From RGIG529 sp050950425 (GTDB lineage Bacteria; Bacillota; Clostridia; Oscillospirales; Oscillospiraceae), in assembly GCA_050950425.1 (NCBI GenBank), contig JBMNHO010000001.1:310001-374000 (forward strand): DNA of 64,000 nt, read 5' to 3'. Made by a program: the position numbers and the translations under genes. The notes beneath the pieces are model-generated. The model worked only from the letters and a program-made list of their open reading frames with translations, ran no database searches and was not told where the DNA came from. Positions 51,016 to 59,434 of this stretch are shown one piece after another. Position 1 is the stretch's first letter. Each line of letters starts with the position of its first letter.

Positions 51016-52575
51016 ATGAAGGTAACGAAAATATCCCCGAATATAGCCGATTTGACCGAACAGTCCAAGCTACGGGTTGCGGCTTACTGCCGTGTTTCTA
51101 CCGGTTCTGACGAACAGCAGGAAAGTCTTAATACGCAGATTAAACATTATGAATCTTACATCAAGGCAAATCCGGATTGGGAGTTTGCCGGAATCTATTA
51201 TGACGAAGGTATCACCGGTACGAAAAAGGAAAAACGACCTGAACTGCTTCGGATGATTTCTGACTGTGAAAACAGAAAAATAGAGCTCATTGTAACGAAG
51301 TCTATCAGTCGATTTGCTCGCAACACAACCGACTGTCTGGAACTGGTCAGAAAACTGCTTGACCTTGATATTTTCATTTATTTCGAGAAGGAGAATATCA
51401 ACACAGGGTCAATGGAAAGCGAACTCATGCTGTCAATCCTAAGTGGACTGGCTGAAAGTGAGTCAGTCTCCATCTCTGAGAACAGCAAATGGTCGGTAAA
51501 GCGTAGATTTCAAAACGGCACATTTAAAATATCCTATCCTCCTTACGGCTACGACACTGTGGATGGAGATATGGTTGTAAATAAATCTCAAGCTAAAATC
51601 GTCCGTTTTATCTTTGCTGAAATCTTATCGGGCAAGGGCACCCACAAAATTGCTAACGAGTTGAACAGTCGAAAAATACCGACTAAAAAAAGCGGTCGCT
51701 GGACAGCAACAACCATTCGGGGAATGATCGGTAATGAAAAATACACAGGCGATGCCATCTTCCAAAAGACCTATACCGATGACTGTTTTAATCGGCACAA
51801 TAATAATGGTGAGAAAGAGCAGTACCTTGTAAGAAACCATCATGAGCCGATTATCAGCCATGAAGATTTCGAGGCTGCACAGGATATTGTCGAACAGCGC
51901 GGTAAGGAAAAAGGGTTAGAAAAGCAGAATAAAAAGTATCAGAACCGTTATCCCTTTTCAGGCAAAATCATCTGCGGACAGTGTGGCGGGACATTTAAAC
52001 GCAGAATCCATTCAAGTGGCAGACATAGAATTGCTTGGTGCTGCTCCACTCATATTGCAGACATCAAAAAATGCAAAATGAAATATGTGCCGGAGTCAGA
52101 TTTTGAATACGCATTTGTCACCATGATGAACAAGCTCATATTCGGACATGAATTCATCCTCAAGCCCTTGCTTATCAGTCTTCGTGGCATGAATTCAGAT
52201 GAAACTTTAGTAAGCATTCAGGCTCTTGATAAGAAACTGGAAGAAAACACGGAACAGCGAAATGTACTGGTTGGCTTGCTGACCAAAAAGTATCTTGAGC
52301 CAGCCGTTTACAAGAAGAGCAACAATGAATTGTTACAAGAGGCAGAACGACTACGCCGCCAAAAAGAATCCATAACCCGGTTTATGAATAACGACTTCCA
52401 AAACTTAAGCGAGGTTAGCGCCCTATTGCAATTTGCTACCAAGGCATCTATGCTGAAGGCCTTTGACGGGGACATTTTTAAACGCTTTGTGGAACGGGTT
52501 CTTGTTTATTCTCGAGTGGAGATTGGATTCGAATTAAAGAGCGGCATTACACTAAAAGAAAGGCTGGTGAGATAA
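51016..52575 (+). CDS. Large serine recombinase (integrase) 1
   Basis: The 519-residue protein has the resolvase catalytic domain (AAYCRVSTGSDEQQESL with the active serine, KSISRFARNT), the recombinase domain (PPYGYDTVDGDMVVNKSQAK), a zinc ribbon (CGQCGGTFKR) and a coiled-coil tail (LDKKLEENTEQRNVLVGL). It cuts and joins att sites by a 2-base staggered break. It is complete and the likely main integrase. The ATG at 51016 has AGGAGGTGA upstream. Confidence 0.92.
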   Translation: MKVTKISPNIADLTEQSKLRVAAYCRVSTGSDEQQESLNTQIKHYESYIKANPDWEFAGIYYDEGITGTKKEKRPELLRMISDCENRKIELIVTKSISRFARNTTDCLELVRKLLDLDIFIYFEKENINTGSMESELMLSILSGLAESESVSISENSKWSVKRRFQNGTFKISYPPYGYDTVDGDMVVNKSQAKIVRFIFAEILSGKGTHKIANELNSRKIPTKKSGRWTATTIRGMIGNEKYTGDAIFQKTYTDDCFNRHNNNGEKEQYLVRNHHEPIISHEDFEAAQDIVEQRGKEKGLEKQNKKYQNRYPFSGKIICGQCGGTFKRRIHSSGRHRIAWCCSTHIADIKKCKMKYVPESDFEYAFVTMMNKLIFGHEFILKPLLISLRGMNSDETLVSIQALDKKLEENTEQRNVLVGLLTKKYLEPAVYKKSNNELLQEAERLRRQKESITRFMNNDFQNLSEVSALLQFATKASMLKAFDGDIFKRFVERVLVYSRVEIGFELKSGITLKERLVR

Positions 52576-53007
52576 ATGAGCCACACACCATTTGGCTACC
52601 GTATAGAAAATGGAAAAGCAGTTGTTGATATAGAAGCTTCAGAGCAAATAAAGACCCTATTTCATTCCTATTTATCCGGCGACTCATTGGCAACCGCCGC
52701 AAAGAAGGCAGGCATCACAGCCTTCCATGCAGGAATTGGCAGAATGCTTCGGAATGCCCGTTATCTCGGAGACGAGTATTATCCGGCGATTATTGACAAA
52801 GACACTTTCAACACTGCCGAGGCAGAACGAATTATGCGGGCGGAAAGGCTTGGCCGTACCAGAAAGTCTAAACAAGAAAAAGAGGTCGTCTATCCTACTG
52901 TGTTCCGCATGAACGGAAAAACAGAAGAAATCGACGACCCCTTTGGGCAGGCGGAATACGCCTACAGTTTGATAGAATCGGAGGTGAATGAAAATGGCAG
53001 TCAATAA
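52576..53007 (+). CDS. Short recombinase-domain protein (serine recombinase 2)
   Basis: The 143-residue product (MSHTPFGYRIENGKAVVDIE) has only the recombinase DNA-binding domain, without the catalytic resolvase part and without zinc ribbon. Its stop falls within the start region of recombinase 3. Such short partners in three-gene recombinase sets are thought to act as accessory DNA-binding subunits. It begins directly after the stop of recombinase 1. Confidence 0.8.
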   Translation: MSHTPFGYRIENGKAVVDIEASEQIKTLFHSYLSGDSLATAAKKAGITAFHAGIGRMLRNARYLGDEYYPAIIDKDTFNTAEAERIMRAERLGRTRKSKQEKEVVYPTVFRMNGKTEEIDDPFGQAEYAYSLIESEVNENGSQ

Positions 53008-53260
53008 AAATGTCACTGTGATTCCGGCAAGGAAGCATACTCGCAAGAGTGACAACGAAGAAAAGCCAAAACTCCGCGTGGCTGCATATTGTCGTGTCTC
53101 CACGGACAGTGAGGAGCAAGCTACCAGTTATGACACGCAGATTGAACACTACACCGCATACATACAAGGGCATCCGGACTGGGTGCTGGCGGGGATTTAT
53201 GCGGATGCCACTGATATATTAGGACTAAAGCAAAACCCGACAAAACGGGCGTCGCTTTAG
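52994..53260 (+). pseudogene. Serine recombinase 3, cut off after the first part of the catalytic domain
   Basis: The frame begins MAVNKNVTVIPARKHTRKSD and contains the active serine in AAYCRVSTDSEEQATSYD. Homology ends at VLAGIYAD near 53206. The last 18 codons run into a terminator hairpin, and the normal continuation (a GISGT-type motif and KSISRF-type motif) is missing. A full-length third recombinase would be about 500 residues. The break coincides with the right end of the prophage, so it marks the attachment junction or a deletion. Confidence 0.82.
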
Positions 53261-53272
53261 TCCTATTTTTTT
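53221..53272 (+). terminator. Strong terminator at the prophage/ICE boundary
   Basis: AGGACTAAAGC (53221-53231) pairs with GCTTTAGTCCT (53254-53264); an inner CCCG/CGGG stem extends it, and ATTTTTTT follows. It insulates the ICE core from recombinase transcription. Confidence 0.9.
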
Positions 53273-53351
53273 GTTATACGGGCATTTTCGGGGCAAAACG
53301 ATAAATGCCACATCAAACAAAGGAGGAAAACTTAATACGGTACGGGCTTAG

Positions 53352-53382
53352 GCGTTCACTGTTTGTTTCAGACAATGAACGC
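53352..53382 (+). terminator. Hairpin with short U-run in the parB leader
   Basis: GCGTTCA pairs with TGAACGC with further inner pairs (TGT/ACA), followed by TTTTGC. It lies 30 bases before the start of the ParB-like gene and may be an attenuator in its leader. The segment 53273-53351 holds no gene. Confidence 0.55.
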
Positions 53383-53412
53383 TTTTGCTATATCTGAAAG
53401 ATGGAGGTAACT

Positions 53413-54270
53413 ATGGCAGAAACAATCAAAGACATTTCTTTGGGTGAACTTCACCCCTTCCCCGACCACCCTTTTGATGTGAGGGATGATGATACTATGA
53501 AACAGACGATTGAGAGCATCCGCGAATATGGTGTCCTTGTTCCAGCGATTGCCCGGCCTCGTGAAGACGGCGGGTATGAGCTGATTGCCGGTCACAGAAG
53601 AAAATACGCTTGTGAAATTGCAGGGCTTGATACTATGCCGGTCATTGTCCGAGACATAGACCGCAATGTCGCAACCATCATTATGGTGGACAGCAATTTA
53701 CAAAGAGAAAACATCCTGCCGAGTGAGAAAGCAAAGGCGTACAAAATGAAGCTGGATGCAATAAAAAGGCAGGCTGGCAGACCAAGTAGAAATTCTGTCC
53801 AAGTTGGACAGAATTTAGATGGTAAGACTTCACGAGAACAAATTGCAGAAAACAGCCCCGATAGTGCGACCCAAATTCAGCGGTATATTCGCCTTAATGA
53901 GTTGGAACCGAAACTGCAGAAATTGGTTGATGACGGCAAAATCGGTATGACCCCCGCGGTAGAGATTTCCTATCTCAAACCCGATGAACAAAAAATCCTT
54001 ATTGAAACCATCGACAGCGAACAGTCCACCCCTTCACTGTCCCAAGCCCAGCGAATGAGACGGCTTTCCCAAGAGGGTAAGTTCAGCGATGATGCCGTGC
54101 TTGATATTATGATGGAGCAGAAAAAACCTGAAACATGGGACTTGAAGCTCCCAATAGGCAGAATCAAAAAATACTTCCCTCGCTCCTATACACCACAGAG
54201 GATGGAAGAAACCATCATCAAGCTGCTTGAGAGTTGGATGAAAAAGCGACAGCGAGACCATGAGCGATGA
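53413..54270 (+). CDS. ParB-like DNA-binding protein of the ICE
   Basis: The 285-residue protein has the ParB N-terminal domain (LGELHPFPDHPFDVRDDDTM, GYELIAGHRRKYACEIAGL) and DNA-binding helix-turn-helix segments (TSREQIAENSPDSATQIQRY). It belongs to the ParB/RepB/Spo0J family found at the head of the Tn1549-like ICE core and helps stability or replication of the excised circle. No ParA is present here; it may lie elsewhere or have been lost. The ATG at 53413 has GGAGG upstream. Confidence 0.9.
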   Translation: MAETIKDISLGELHPFPDHPFDVRDDDTMKQTIESIREYGVLVPAIARPREDGGYELIAGHRRKYACEIAGLDTMPVIVRDIDRNVATIIMVDSNLQRENILPSEKAKAYKMKLDAIKRQAGRPSRNSVQVGQNLDGKTSREQIAENSPDSATQIQRYIRLNELEPKLQKLVDDGKIGMTPAVEISYLKPDEQKILIETIDSEQSTPSLSQAQRMRRLSQEGKFSDDAVLDIMMEQKKPETWDLKLPIGRIKKYFPRSYTPQRMEETIIKLLESWMKKRQRDHER

Positions 54271-54288
54271 AAACTCAATACCGGTAAC

Positions 54289-54327
54289 GAGCTGAGCAGA
54301 AACAACAAATTCTTGCTCGGTTTTTTC
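54289..54327 (+). terminator. Terminator after parB
   Basis: CTGAGCAGAA (54292-54301) pairs with TTCTTGCTCGG (54310-54320), with one bulge, followed by TTTTTTC. It lies just past the parB stop. Confidence 0.8.
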
Positions 54328-54389
54328 TTGTCCAAAAACAAGTAAGTTCAATGCTAACTCAAGGGTTCGGCAGATTGGAGGTGATATTT

Positions 54390-55262
54390 ATGGCTGTATA
54401 CCGAGTTGAGAAAAACAAGAACTACACCACAATGGCGAACTACCATTTGCGAGACCACAACCTCTCAAATAAGGCTCGTGGGCTTCTTTCCACGATGCTT
54501 TCGCTTCCCGATAAGTGGGATTACACAACACGAGGGCTTGCAAGGATTTGTAAGGACGGCGTGGATGGTATTACTGCTCAGCTCAAAGAGCTGGAACAAT
54601 GTGGCTATCTGATACGACACAGAATCCGTGACTCTGGCGGCAGAATTACGGATATGGAGTATATCATCTACGAAAAACCACATCCGCCATCACCAGATAC
54701 GGAAATACCGGATATGGTAAAACCTGATATGGTTTCCCCATGTCTGGAAAAGCCCTCACAAATAAATATAGAGAAAACAAATACTGATGAATCAATTACT
54801 GAATTATCAAATACTCATTCTATTCTTTCCGATAGGACTCGTCCGTCAGTGCTGGCGGCTCTTGAAGCGAAACGAAAAGAAACGGAAATAAGAGACATGG
54901 ATTTATACAGAGAAATCATCAAGGAGAACATCGACTATGATTATCTGTGCTCTGACCTTCCGTATGACCATGACCGATTGGAGGAAATCTTAGAGCTTCT
55001 GGTGGAAACAGTTTGCTCTACCAAGAAATATATCCGTGTTGCCGGTTCAGATATACCTGCGGAGGTTGTCCGGTCAAGGCTTCTGAAACTGGATATGGAA
55101 CACATCAAGTTCGTGTTTGATTGTCTCAAAGAGAACACGACCAAAATCCGCAACATTAAGCAATATCTTCTGACAACGCTGTATAACGCTCCGACCACCA
55201 TCGGCAGCTATTATTCGGCATTGGTTCAGCATGATTTATACGGCGGTGGCTCTCGTGATTAA
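54390..55262 (+). CDS. ICE replication initiator / helix-turn-helix protein (RepA-like, DUF6017)
   Basis: The 290-residue product begins MAVYRVEKNKNYTTMANYHL with a winged-helix domain (KARGLLSTMLSLPDKWDYTT, GLARICKDGVDGITAQLKEL) as in RepA_N/DnaD-like initiators. Its C-terminal part (YDYLCSDLPYDHDRLEEILE) matches DUF6017. This gene follows parB in Tn1549-like ICEs and likely starts autonomous replication of the excised circle. GGAGGTGA precedes the ATG at 54390. Confidence 0.88.
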   Translation: MAVYRVEKNKNYTTMANYHLRDHNLSNKARGLLSTMLSLPDKWDYTTRGLARICKDGVDGITAQLKELEQCGYLIRHRIRDSGGRITDMEYIIYEKPHPPSPDTEIPDMVKPDMVSPCLEKPSQINIEKTNTDESITELSNTHSILSDRTRPSVLAALEAKRKETEIRDMDLYREIIKENIDYDYLCSDLPYDHDRLEEILELLVETVCSTKKYIRVAGSDIPAEVVRSRLLKLDMEHIKFVFDCLKENTTKIRNIKQYLLTTLYNAPTTIGSYYSALVQHDLYGGGSRD

Positions 55263-55387
55263 ACACGGGAGTTTTTTCATGTAAAAAAGGAGGTTGAGCT
55301 TGAAAATCTATCTCTATCATCGGGTGAACCCACCTTAGTGCGGTGCTCCCCATTGAACCCCATTTCTCAAGGAAGGAGGTATGTCTA

Positions 55388-55876
55388 TTGCAGGAAGAAG
55401 TTGAACAGAGAACTGTCACTCTGGCAATCAGCACCACCAAAATGACAGCAAATGTGTTGAAATCGGCAGTCAACAAATATCTTGCCTATTGCAAGGAAAA
55501 GAAAGCGGAAAAAGCCCATGCCGGTCCTGTAAAGCACCGTGGAAAGCAGAGCGTAAAGCAGCTCGTAGGACAAGACCAGGGCGTAACCAACATTGAGATT
55601 ACCGACAAGAACATCAAAGACTTTGAGCGAATTGCGAGGAAATACGGCGTGGACTTCGCTTTGAAAAAGGATAAGACCGGCGATATTCCCAAGTATCTTG
55701 TGTTCTTCAAGGCTCGTGACGGCGATGCTCTGACAGCGGCGTTCAAGGAGTATACTGCGAAAACTGACCGCAACAAAGAAAAGCCGTCTGTGCTCCAAAA
55801 GCTCCGTAAATTCAAGGATATTGCTGCGGGCATCGACACACCGAAGGTGCGCAAAAAGGAGCTGGATGCACGATGA
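55388..55876 (+). CDS. PcfB family protein (DUF3801), relaxosome/coupling accessory
   Basis: The product of about 162 residues starts at a TTG (MQEEVEQRTVTLAISTTKMT) eight bases after GGAGG; the ATG at 55381 is out of frame. The family signature AKYGVDFALKKDK-like (here ARKYGVDFALKKDKTGDIPK) is present. PcfB proteins bind the coupling protein and the relaxosome in conjugation. It overlaps VirD4 by four bases. The 125 bases before it hold a 12-codon TTG-start frame (MKIYLYHRVNPP) after AAGGAGG that could be a leader peptide. Confidence 0.87.
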   Translation: MQEEVEQRTVTLAISTTKMTANVLKSAVNKYLAYCKEKKAEKAHAGPVKHRGKQSVKQLVGQDQGVTNIEITDKNIKDFERIARKYGVDFALKKDKTGDIPKYLVFFKARDGDALTAAFKEYTAKTDRNKEKPSVLQKLRKFKDIAAGIDTPKVRKKELDAR

Positions 55877-57690
55877 AGCAAGTAAATTACAAAAAGCTCC
55901 TCATCTCCAATATCCCCTATGTGTTCATAGCTCTACTTGCCACCAAACTCGGACAGGCAGCTCGCCTTGCACCGGGCTTTGATTTTTCCTCAAAGGCTTT
56001 GAACATCATGGACGGGCTTGCGATGGCGTTTTCAAACATCCTCCCCAGCTTCTATCCCGTTGACCTTTTGGTGGGTATTGCCGCCGCAGGCATTCTAAAA
56101 CTTGTGGTCTATCTCAAAGGCAAGAACGCAAAGAAGTTTCGAAAAAACCTGGAATATGGTTCAGCCCGATGGGGGAAAAGAGAGGACATCTCTCCATTCG
56201 TAGACCCTGTGTTTGAAAACAATGTCATCCTCACCCAAACAGAAAGCCTTATGATGTCCAACCGACCCAAAGACCCCCGAAACGCAAGAAACAAGAATGC
56301 GCTTGTCATAGGTGGTTCAGGTTCAGGCAAGACAAGGTTCTTCGTAAAACCACAGCTTTTACAAGCCCATTCTTCATATGTTGTCACTGACCCGAAAGGT
56401 AGTGTGGTCAACGAGGTTGGGCACTTTTTGGAGCAAAAGAACTATCGCATCAAAATCTTCAATAGTATCAATTTCAAGAAGTCGATGCACTATAATCCCT
56501 TCGCCTACATTCACAGCGAAAAGGACATTTTGAAGCTGGTGACGACCCTCATCACCAATACCAAGGGTGACGGGAAATCCGGTGACGAGTTCTGGACGAA
56601 AGCGGAAACACTTCTGTACTGTGCCCTTATCGGCTACATCCACTACGAAGCTCCGTCCGAAGAACAGAACTTTGTAACGCTGCTTGAGTTTATCAACGCT
56701 ATGGAAGTCCGTGAGGATGACGAGGAGTACAAAAACCCCGTTGACCGTATGTTTGATGAGCTTGAGGAAAAAGACCCGAATCACTTTGCAGTACGCCAAT
56801 ATAAGAAATATTCGCTTGCGGCGGGCAAAACAGCCAAGTCGATACTCGTGAGCTGCGGTGCCCGTCTTGCTCCCTTCGATATTGCAGAGCTTCGTGAAAT
56901 TACCATGTACGATGAACTGGAGCTTGATACCCTTGGCGACAAGATTTTCATTAACCCTAGTAACTCCAAGGACAAGAGGTTCCAAAAGACGGCTCTCTTC
57001 CTCATTATGAGCGACACGGATTCGACTTTTAACTTCTTAATCTCCATGATTTATACCCAGCTTTTTAATCTGCTTTGCGAAAAAGCCGACGATGTGTACG
57101 GCGGGAGATTGCCCGTCCATGTCCGTTGTCTTATTGACGAGGCGGCGAATATCGGTCAGATTCCTAACCTTGAGAAGTTGGTTGCCACCATTCGAAGCCG
57201 GGAGATTTCAGCTTGTCTTGTTTTACAGGCGCAGTCTCAGCTAAAGGCTCTCTACAAGGACAATGCTGACACCATCATCGGTAATATGGATTCTCGTATC
57301 TTCCTCGGCGGTGCAGAACCGACTACGCTGAAAGAACTGAATCAATCGCTCGGCAAGGAAACAATCGACACATTCAATACCGGTGAAAGCCGTGGTAGAG
57401 AGGTTTCCCATAGCCTCAACTATCAGAAGCTCGGTAAAGATCTTGCGACCATAGATGAGCTTGCTGTCCTTGATGGCGGTAAGTGTATTCTGCAGCTCCG
57501 TGGCGTGAGACCCTTTATGTCGAGCAAATATGACATTACCAAGCACCCAAACTACAAGCACCTCTCTGATGCTGATGAGAGGAACTATTTCGACATCGAA
57601 AAGTACCTCTCCACGCAGCTCAAAACAAAACCGGACGAAGTTTACGAAGTCTTTGAAGTGGACGAGTCCGACAGGTCAGCAACCGCCTAA
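55873..57690 (+). CDS. VirD4/TraG-like type IV coupling protein
   Basis: The 605-residue ATPase has two N-terminal membrane segments (PYVFIALLATKLGQAARLA, LLVGIAAAGILKLVVYL), Walker A GGSGSGKTRFFVKPQLL, Walker B CLIDEAANIGQIPNLEKL and the motif SACLVLQAQSQLKALY. It docks the relaxase-DNA complex to the transfer channel and pumps DNA. It is full length. It overlaps pcfB. Confidence 0.95.
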   Translation: MKQVNYKKLLISNIPYVFIALLATKLGQAARLAPGFDFSSKALNIMDGLAMAFSNILPSFYPVDLLVGIAAAGILKLVVYLKGKNAKKFRKNLEYGSARWGKREDISPFVDPVFENNVILTQTESLMMSNRPKDPRNARNKNALVIGGSGSGKTRFFVKPQLLQAHSSYVVTDPKGSVVNEVGHFLEQKNYRIKIFNSINFKKSMHYNPFAYIHSEKDILKLVTTLITNTKGDGKSGDEFWTKAETLLYCALIGYIHYEAPSEEQNFVTLLEFINAMEVREDDEEYKNPVDRMFDELEEKDPNHFAVRQYKKYSLAAGKTAKSILVSCGARLAPFDIAELREITMYDELELDTLGDKIFINPSNSKDKRFQKTALFLIMSDTDSTFNFLISMIYTQLFNLLCEKADDVYGGRLPVHVRCLIDEAANIGQIPNLEKLVATIRSREISACLVLQAQSQLKALYKDNADTIIGNMDSRIFLGGAEPTTLKELNQSLGKETIDTFNTGESRGREVSHSLNYQKLGKDLATIDELAVLDGGKCILQLRGVRPFMSSKYDITKHPNYKHLSDADERNYFDIEKYLSTQLKTKPDEVYEVFEVDESDRSATA

Positions 57691-57735
57691 CAAGCGGTTT
57701 TAATATAAATCAAGATACCCAAGACAAAACGACCA

Positions 57736-57780
57736 CTTTCAAAAATGAAATCAAAAAAACTAAAATTTTTGAAAGGAGTG
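57736..57780 (+). promoter_or_regulatory. Inverted repeat that can cover a ribosome binding site after virD4
   Basis: A perfect 11-bp repeat, CTTTCAAAAAT (57736-57746) and ATTTTTGAAAG (57765-57775), has its right arm running straight into GGAGTG (57775-57780). Pairing would hide this site. Confidence 0.5.
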
Positions 57781-57842
57781 CTGAAAGTAAGGTTCGGTGG
57801 TCTGTGCGTTATGTACTACCTTGGCTTTCAGCGAAAACATTT

Positions 57843-58055
57843 ATGGCATTTTTTACTTCTGCAGTTGGTATTCTTCAAACCTTGGTTATTGCTCTCGGTG
57901 CCGGTCTCGGCATTTGGGGTGTCATTAACCTTCTGGAAGGGTATGGCAATGACAATCCGGGCGCAAAATCACAAGGTATGAAGCAGCTCATGGCAGGCGG
58001 CGGCGTTGCCCTGATCGGTACAGTCCTTGTTCCTCTGCTCTCCAGCTTATTTTAA
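57843..58055 (+). CDS. Maff2-family small membrane protein of the transfer system
   Basis: The 70-residue protein (MAFFTSAVGILQTLVIALGA) has two membrane segments (LQTLVIALGAGLGIWGVINL and KQLMAGGGVALIGTVLVPLL) joined by EGYGNDNPGAKSQG, the signature of Maff2 proteins, which are VirB2-like pilin or channel parts. An upstream GTG at 57804 in the same frame is possible, but homologues start at MAFF. The nearest site, GGAGTG, is 60 bases away, so expression may depend on the upstream reading frame. Confidence 0.82.
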   Translation: MAFFTSAVGILQTLVIALGAGLGIWGVINLLEGYGNDNPGAKSQGMKQLMAGGGVALIGTVLVPLLSSLF

Positions 58056-58094
58056 TCGACCTGTTTCCGGAAACAAATCAGTTTATGACCATAC

Positions 58095-58122
58095 GGGGAT
58101 GCCGTTTGACGGCGGCATCCCC
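58095..58122 (+). promoter_or_regulatory. Stable hairpin before the VirB6-like gene
   Basis: GGGGATGCCG (58095-58104) pairs perfectly with CGGCATCCCC (58113-58122) around an 8-base loop, with no U-run. It ends six bases before AAGGAGGG, so it probably shapes translation or protects the 3' part of the transcript. Confidence 0.5.
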
Positions 58123-58145
58123 ATGAAAGGAGGGATACGCCGTCT

Positions 58146-59018
58146 ATGGGAATGATTATGGATTCGATTGCCGAATGGCTAAAAGAGATTTTGGTCGGCG
58201 GTATCATCAGTAATCTCTCCGGTATGTTCGACAGCGTGAACCAACAGGTCGGTGAGATTGCAGGGCAAGTGGGCGCTACTCCACAGGCGTGGAACGGCAC
58301 AATCTACAACATGATACGAAGTTTGTCGGATAATGTCATTATCCCCATAGCCGGTGTCATCTTGGCGTTCGTTATGACCTTGGAACTCATCCAGATGGTA
58401 GCGGATAAAAACAATATGCACGGCGATGTGGATACATGGATGTTCTTTAAGTGGGTTTTCAAAACGGCGGCTGCCGTGCTGATTGTCACGAACACTTGGA
58501 ATATTGTCATGGGCGTGTTCGATGTTGGACAGAGTGTAGTGAATAGTGCCGCAGGCGTTATTGTGCAGGATACCTCAATCGACATCAGTACAATCATTGT
58601 AGATTTAGAAGGCAGGCTTATGACTATGGATATCGGTCCCTTGATAGGGCTGTGGTTCCAGAGCTTGTTTGTCGGTATTTGTATTTGGGCGCTCACTATC
58701 TGTATTTTCATCATCACCTACGGTCGCATGATTGAAATATACCTTGTGACCTCCGTTGCTCCGATTCCTATGGCAACGATGGTTAGCAAAGAAAGCGGAA
58801 ATATGGGGCAGAACTACCTTCGATCCTTGTTTGCTCTGGCATTCCAAGCATTTCTTATCATTGTCTGTGTGGCGATTTATGCGGCTCTTGTCCAGAACAT
58901 CGCCGTTGACTCAGACATCAGCAGTGCTATTTGGACTAGTATGGGTTACACAGTTCTTTTGTGCTTCACCCTTTTCAAAACAGGTTCAATGGCAAAATCT
59001 ATTTTCTCGGCACATTAA
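58146..59018 (+). CDS. VirB6/TrbL-like membrane protein
   Basis: The 290-residue protein has about six hydrophobic segments, among them VIIPIAGVILAFVMTLELIQ, FFKWVFKTAAAVLIVTNTW, LFVGICIWALTICIFIITYG and LFALAFQAFLIIVCVAIYAA. In Tn1549-like ICEs, this CD0411-type protein is the polytopic VirB6-like channel component. The ATG at 58146 is 12 bases after GGAGG; internal ATGs at 58152 and 58158 are alternatives. Confidence 0.88.
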   Translation: MGMIMDSIAEWLKEILVGGIISNLSGMFDSVNQQVGEIAGQVGATPQAWNGTIYNMIRSLSDNVIIPIAGVILAFVMTLELIQMVADKNNMHGDVDTWMFFKWVFKTAAAVLIVTNTWNIVMGVFDVGQSVVNSAAGVIVQDTSIDISTIIVDLEGRLMTMDIGPLIGLWFQSLFVGICIWALTICIFIITYGRMIEIYLVTSVAPIPMATMVSKESGNMGQNYLRSLFALAFQAFLIIVCVAIYAALVQNIAVDSDISSAIWTSMGYTVLLCFTLFKTGSMAKSIFSAH

Positions 59019-59035
59019 AACGGAGGTGGTTCACT

Positions 59036-59434
59036 ATGGCCTATGTGCCTGTACCCAAAGACTTAAACGCAGTTAAGACTAAGGTTGTGTTTAACCTCAC
59101 AAAACGCCAACTTATTTGTTTCGGCTTAGGTGCGGCGATTGCACTTCCCCTGTTCTTTCTATGCAAGTCCTATATGGACAAAAGCGTGGCATCACTCATC
59201 ATGATTATTGTCCTTTTGCCGTTCATGCTTCTGGCTATGTACGAAAAGAACGGACAGCCGCTTGAAAAGATAGTTCGTAACATCGTGCGAGTATGCTTCC
59301 TCCGTCCGAAACAAAGACCGTATCGGACGGATAATTTTTATGCGGTTCTGGAACGACAGGACAAACTCGACAAGGAGGTATATCATATTGTCCACAAAAA
59401 GAAAACTCACAAGGGCGGAAAAACAGCAGATTGA
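59036..59434 (+). CDS. PrgI family protein (VirB3-like)
   Basis: The 132-residue protein (MAYVPVPKDLNAVKTKVVFN) has two adjacent membrane segments (LICFGLGAAIALPLFFLC and SLIMIIVLLPFMLLAMY) and a basic C-terminal tail (HKKKTHKGGKTAD). PrgI proteins take the place of VirB3, next to the VirB4 ATPase, in Gram-positive secretion systems. The start at 59036 has GGAGG upstream. Its end overlaps virB4. Confidence 0.9.
   Translation: MAYVPVPKDLNAVKTKVVFNLTKRQLICFGLGAAIALPLFFLCKSYMDKSVASLIMIIVLLPFMLLAMYEKNGQPLEKIVRNIVRVCFLRPKQRPYRTDNFYAVLERQDKLDKEVYHIVHKKKTHKGGKTAD

Noticed and set aside
53352..53382. A possible riboswitch in the parB leader
   Set aside because: Only one hairpin with a short U-run is present and no conserved aptamer pattern was recognised, so an attenuator or terminator is the simpler reading.
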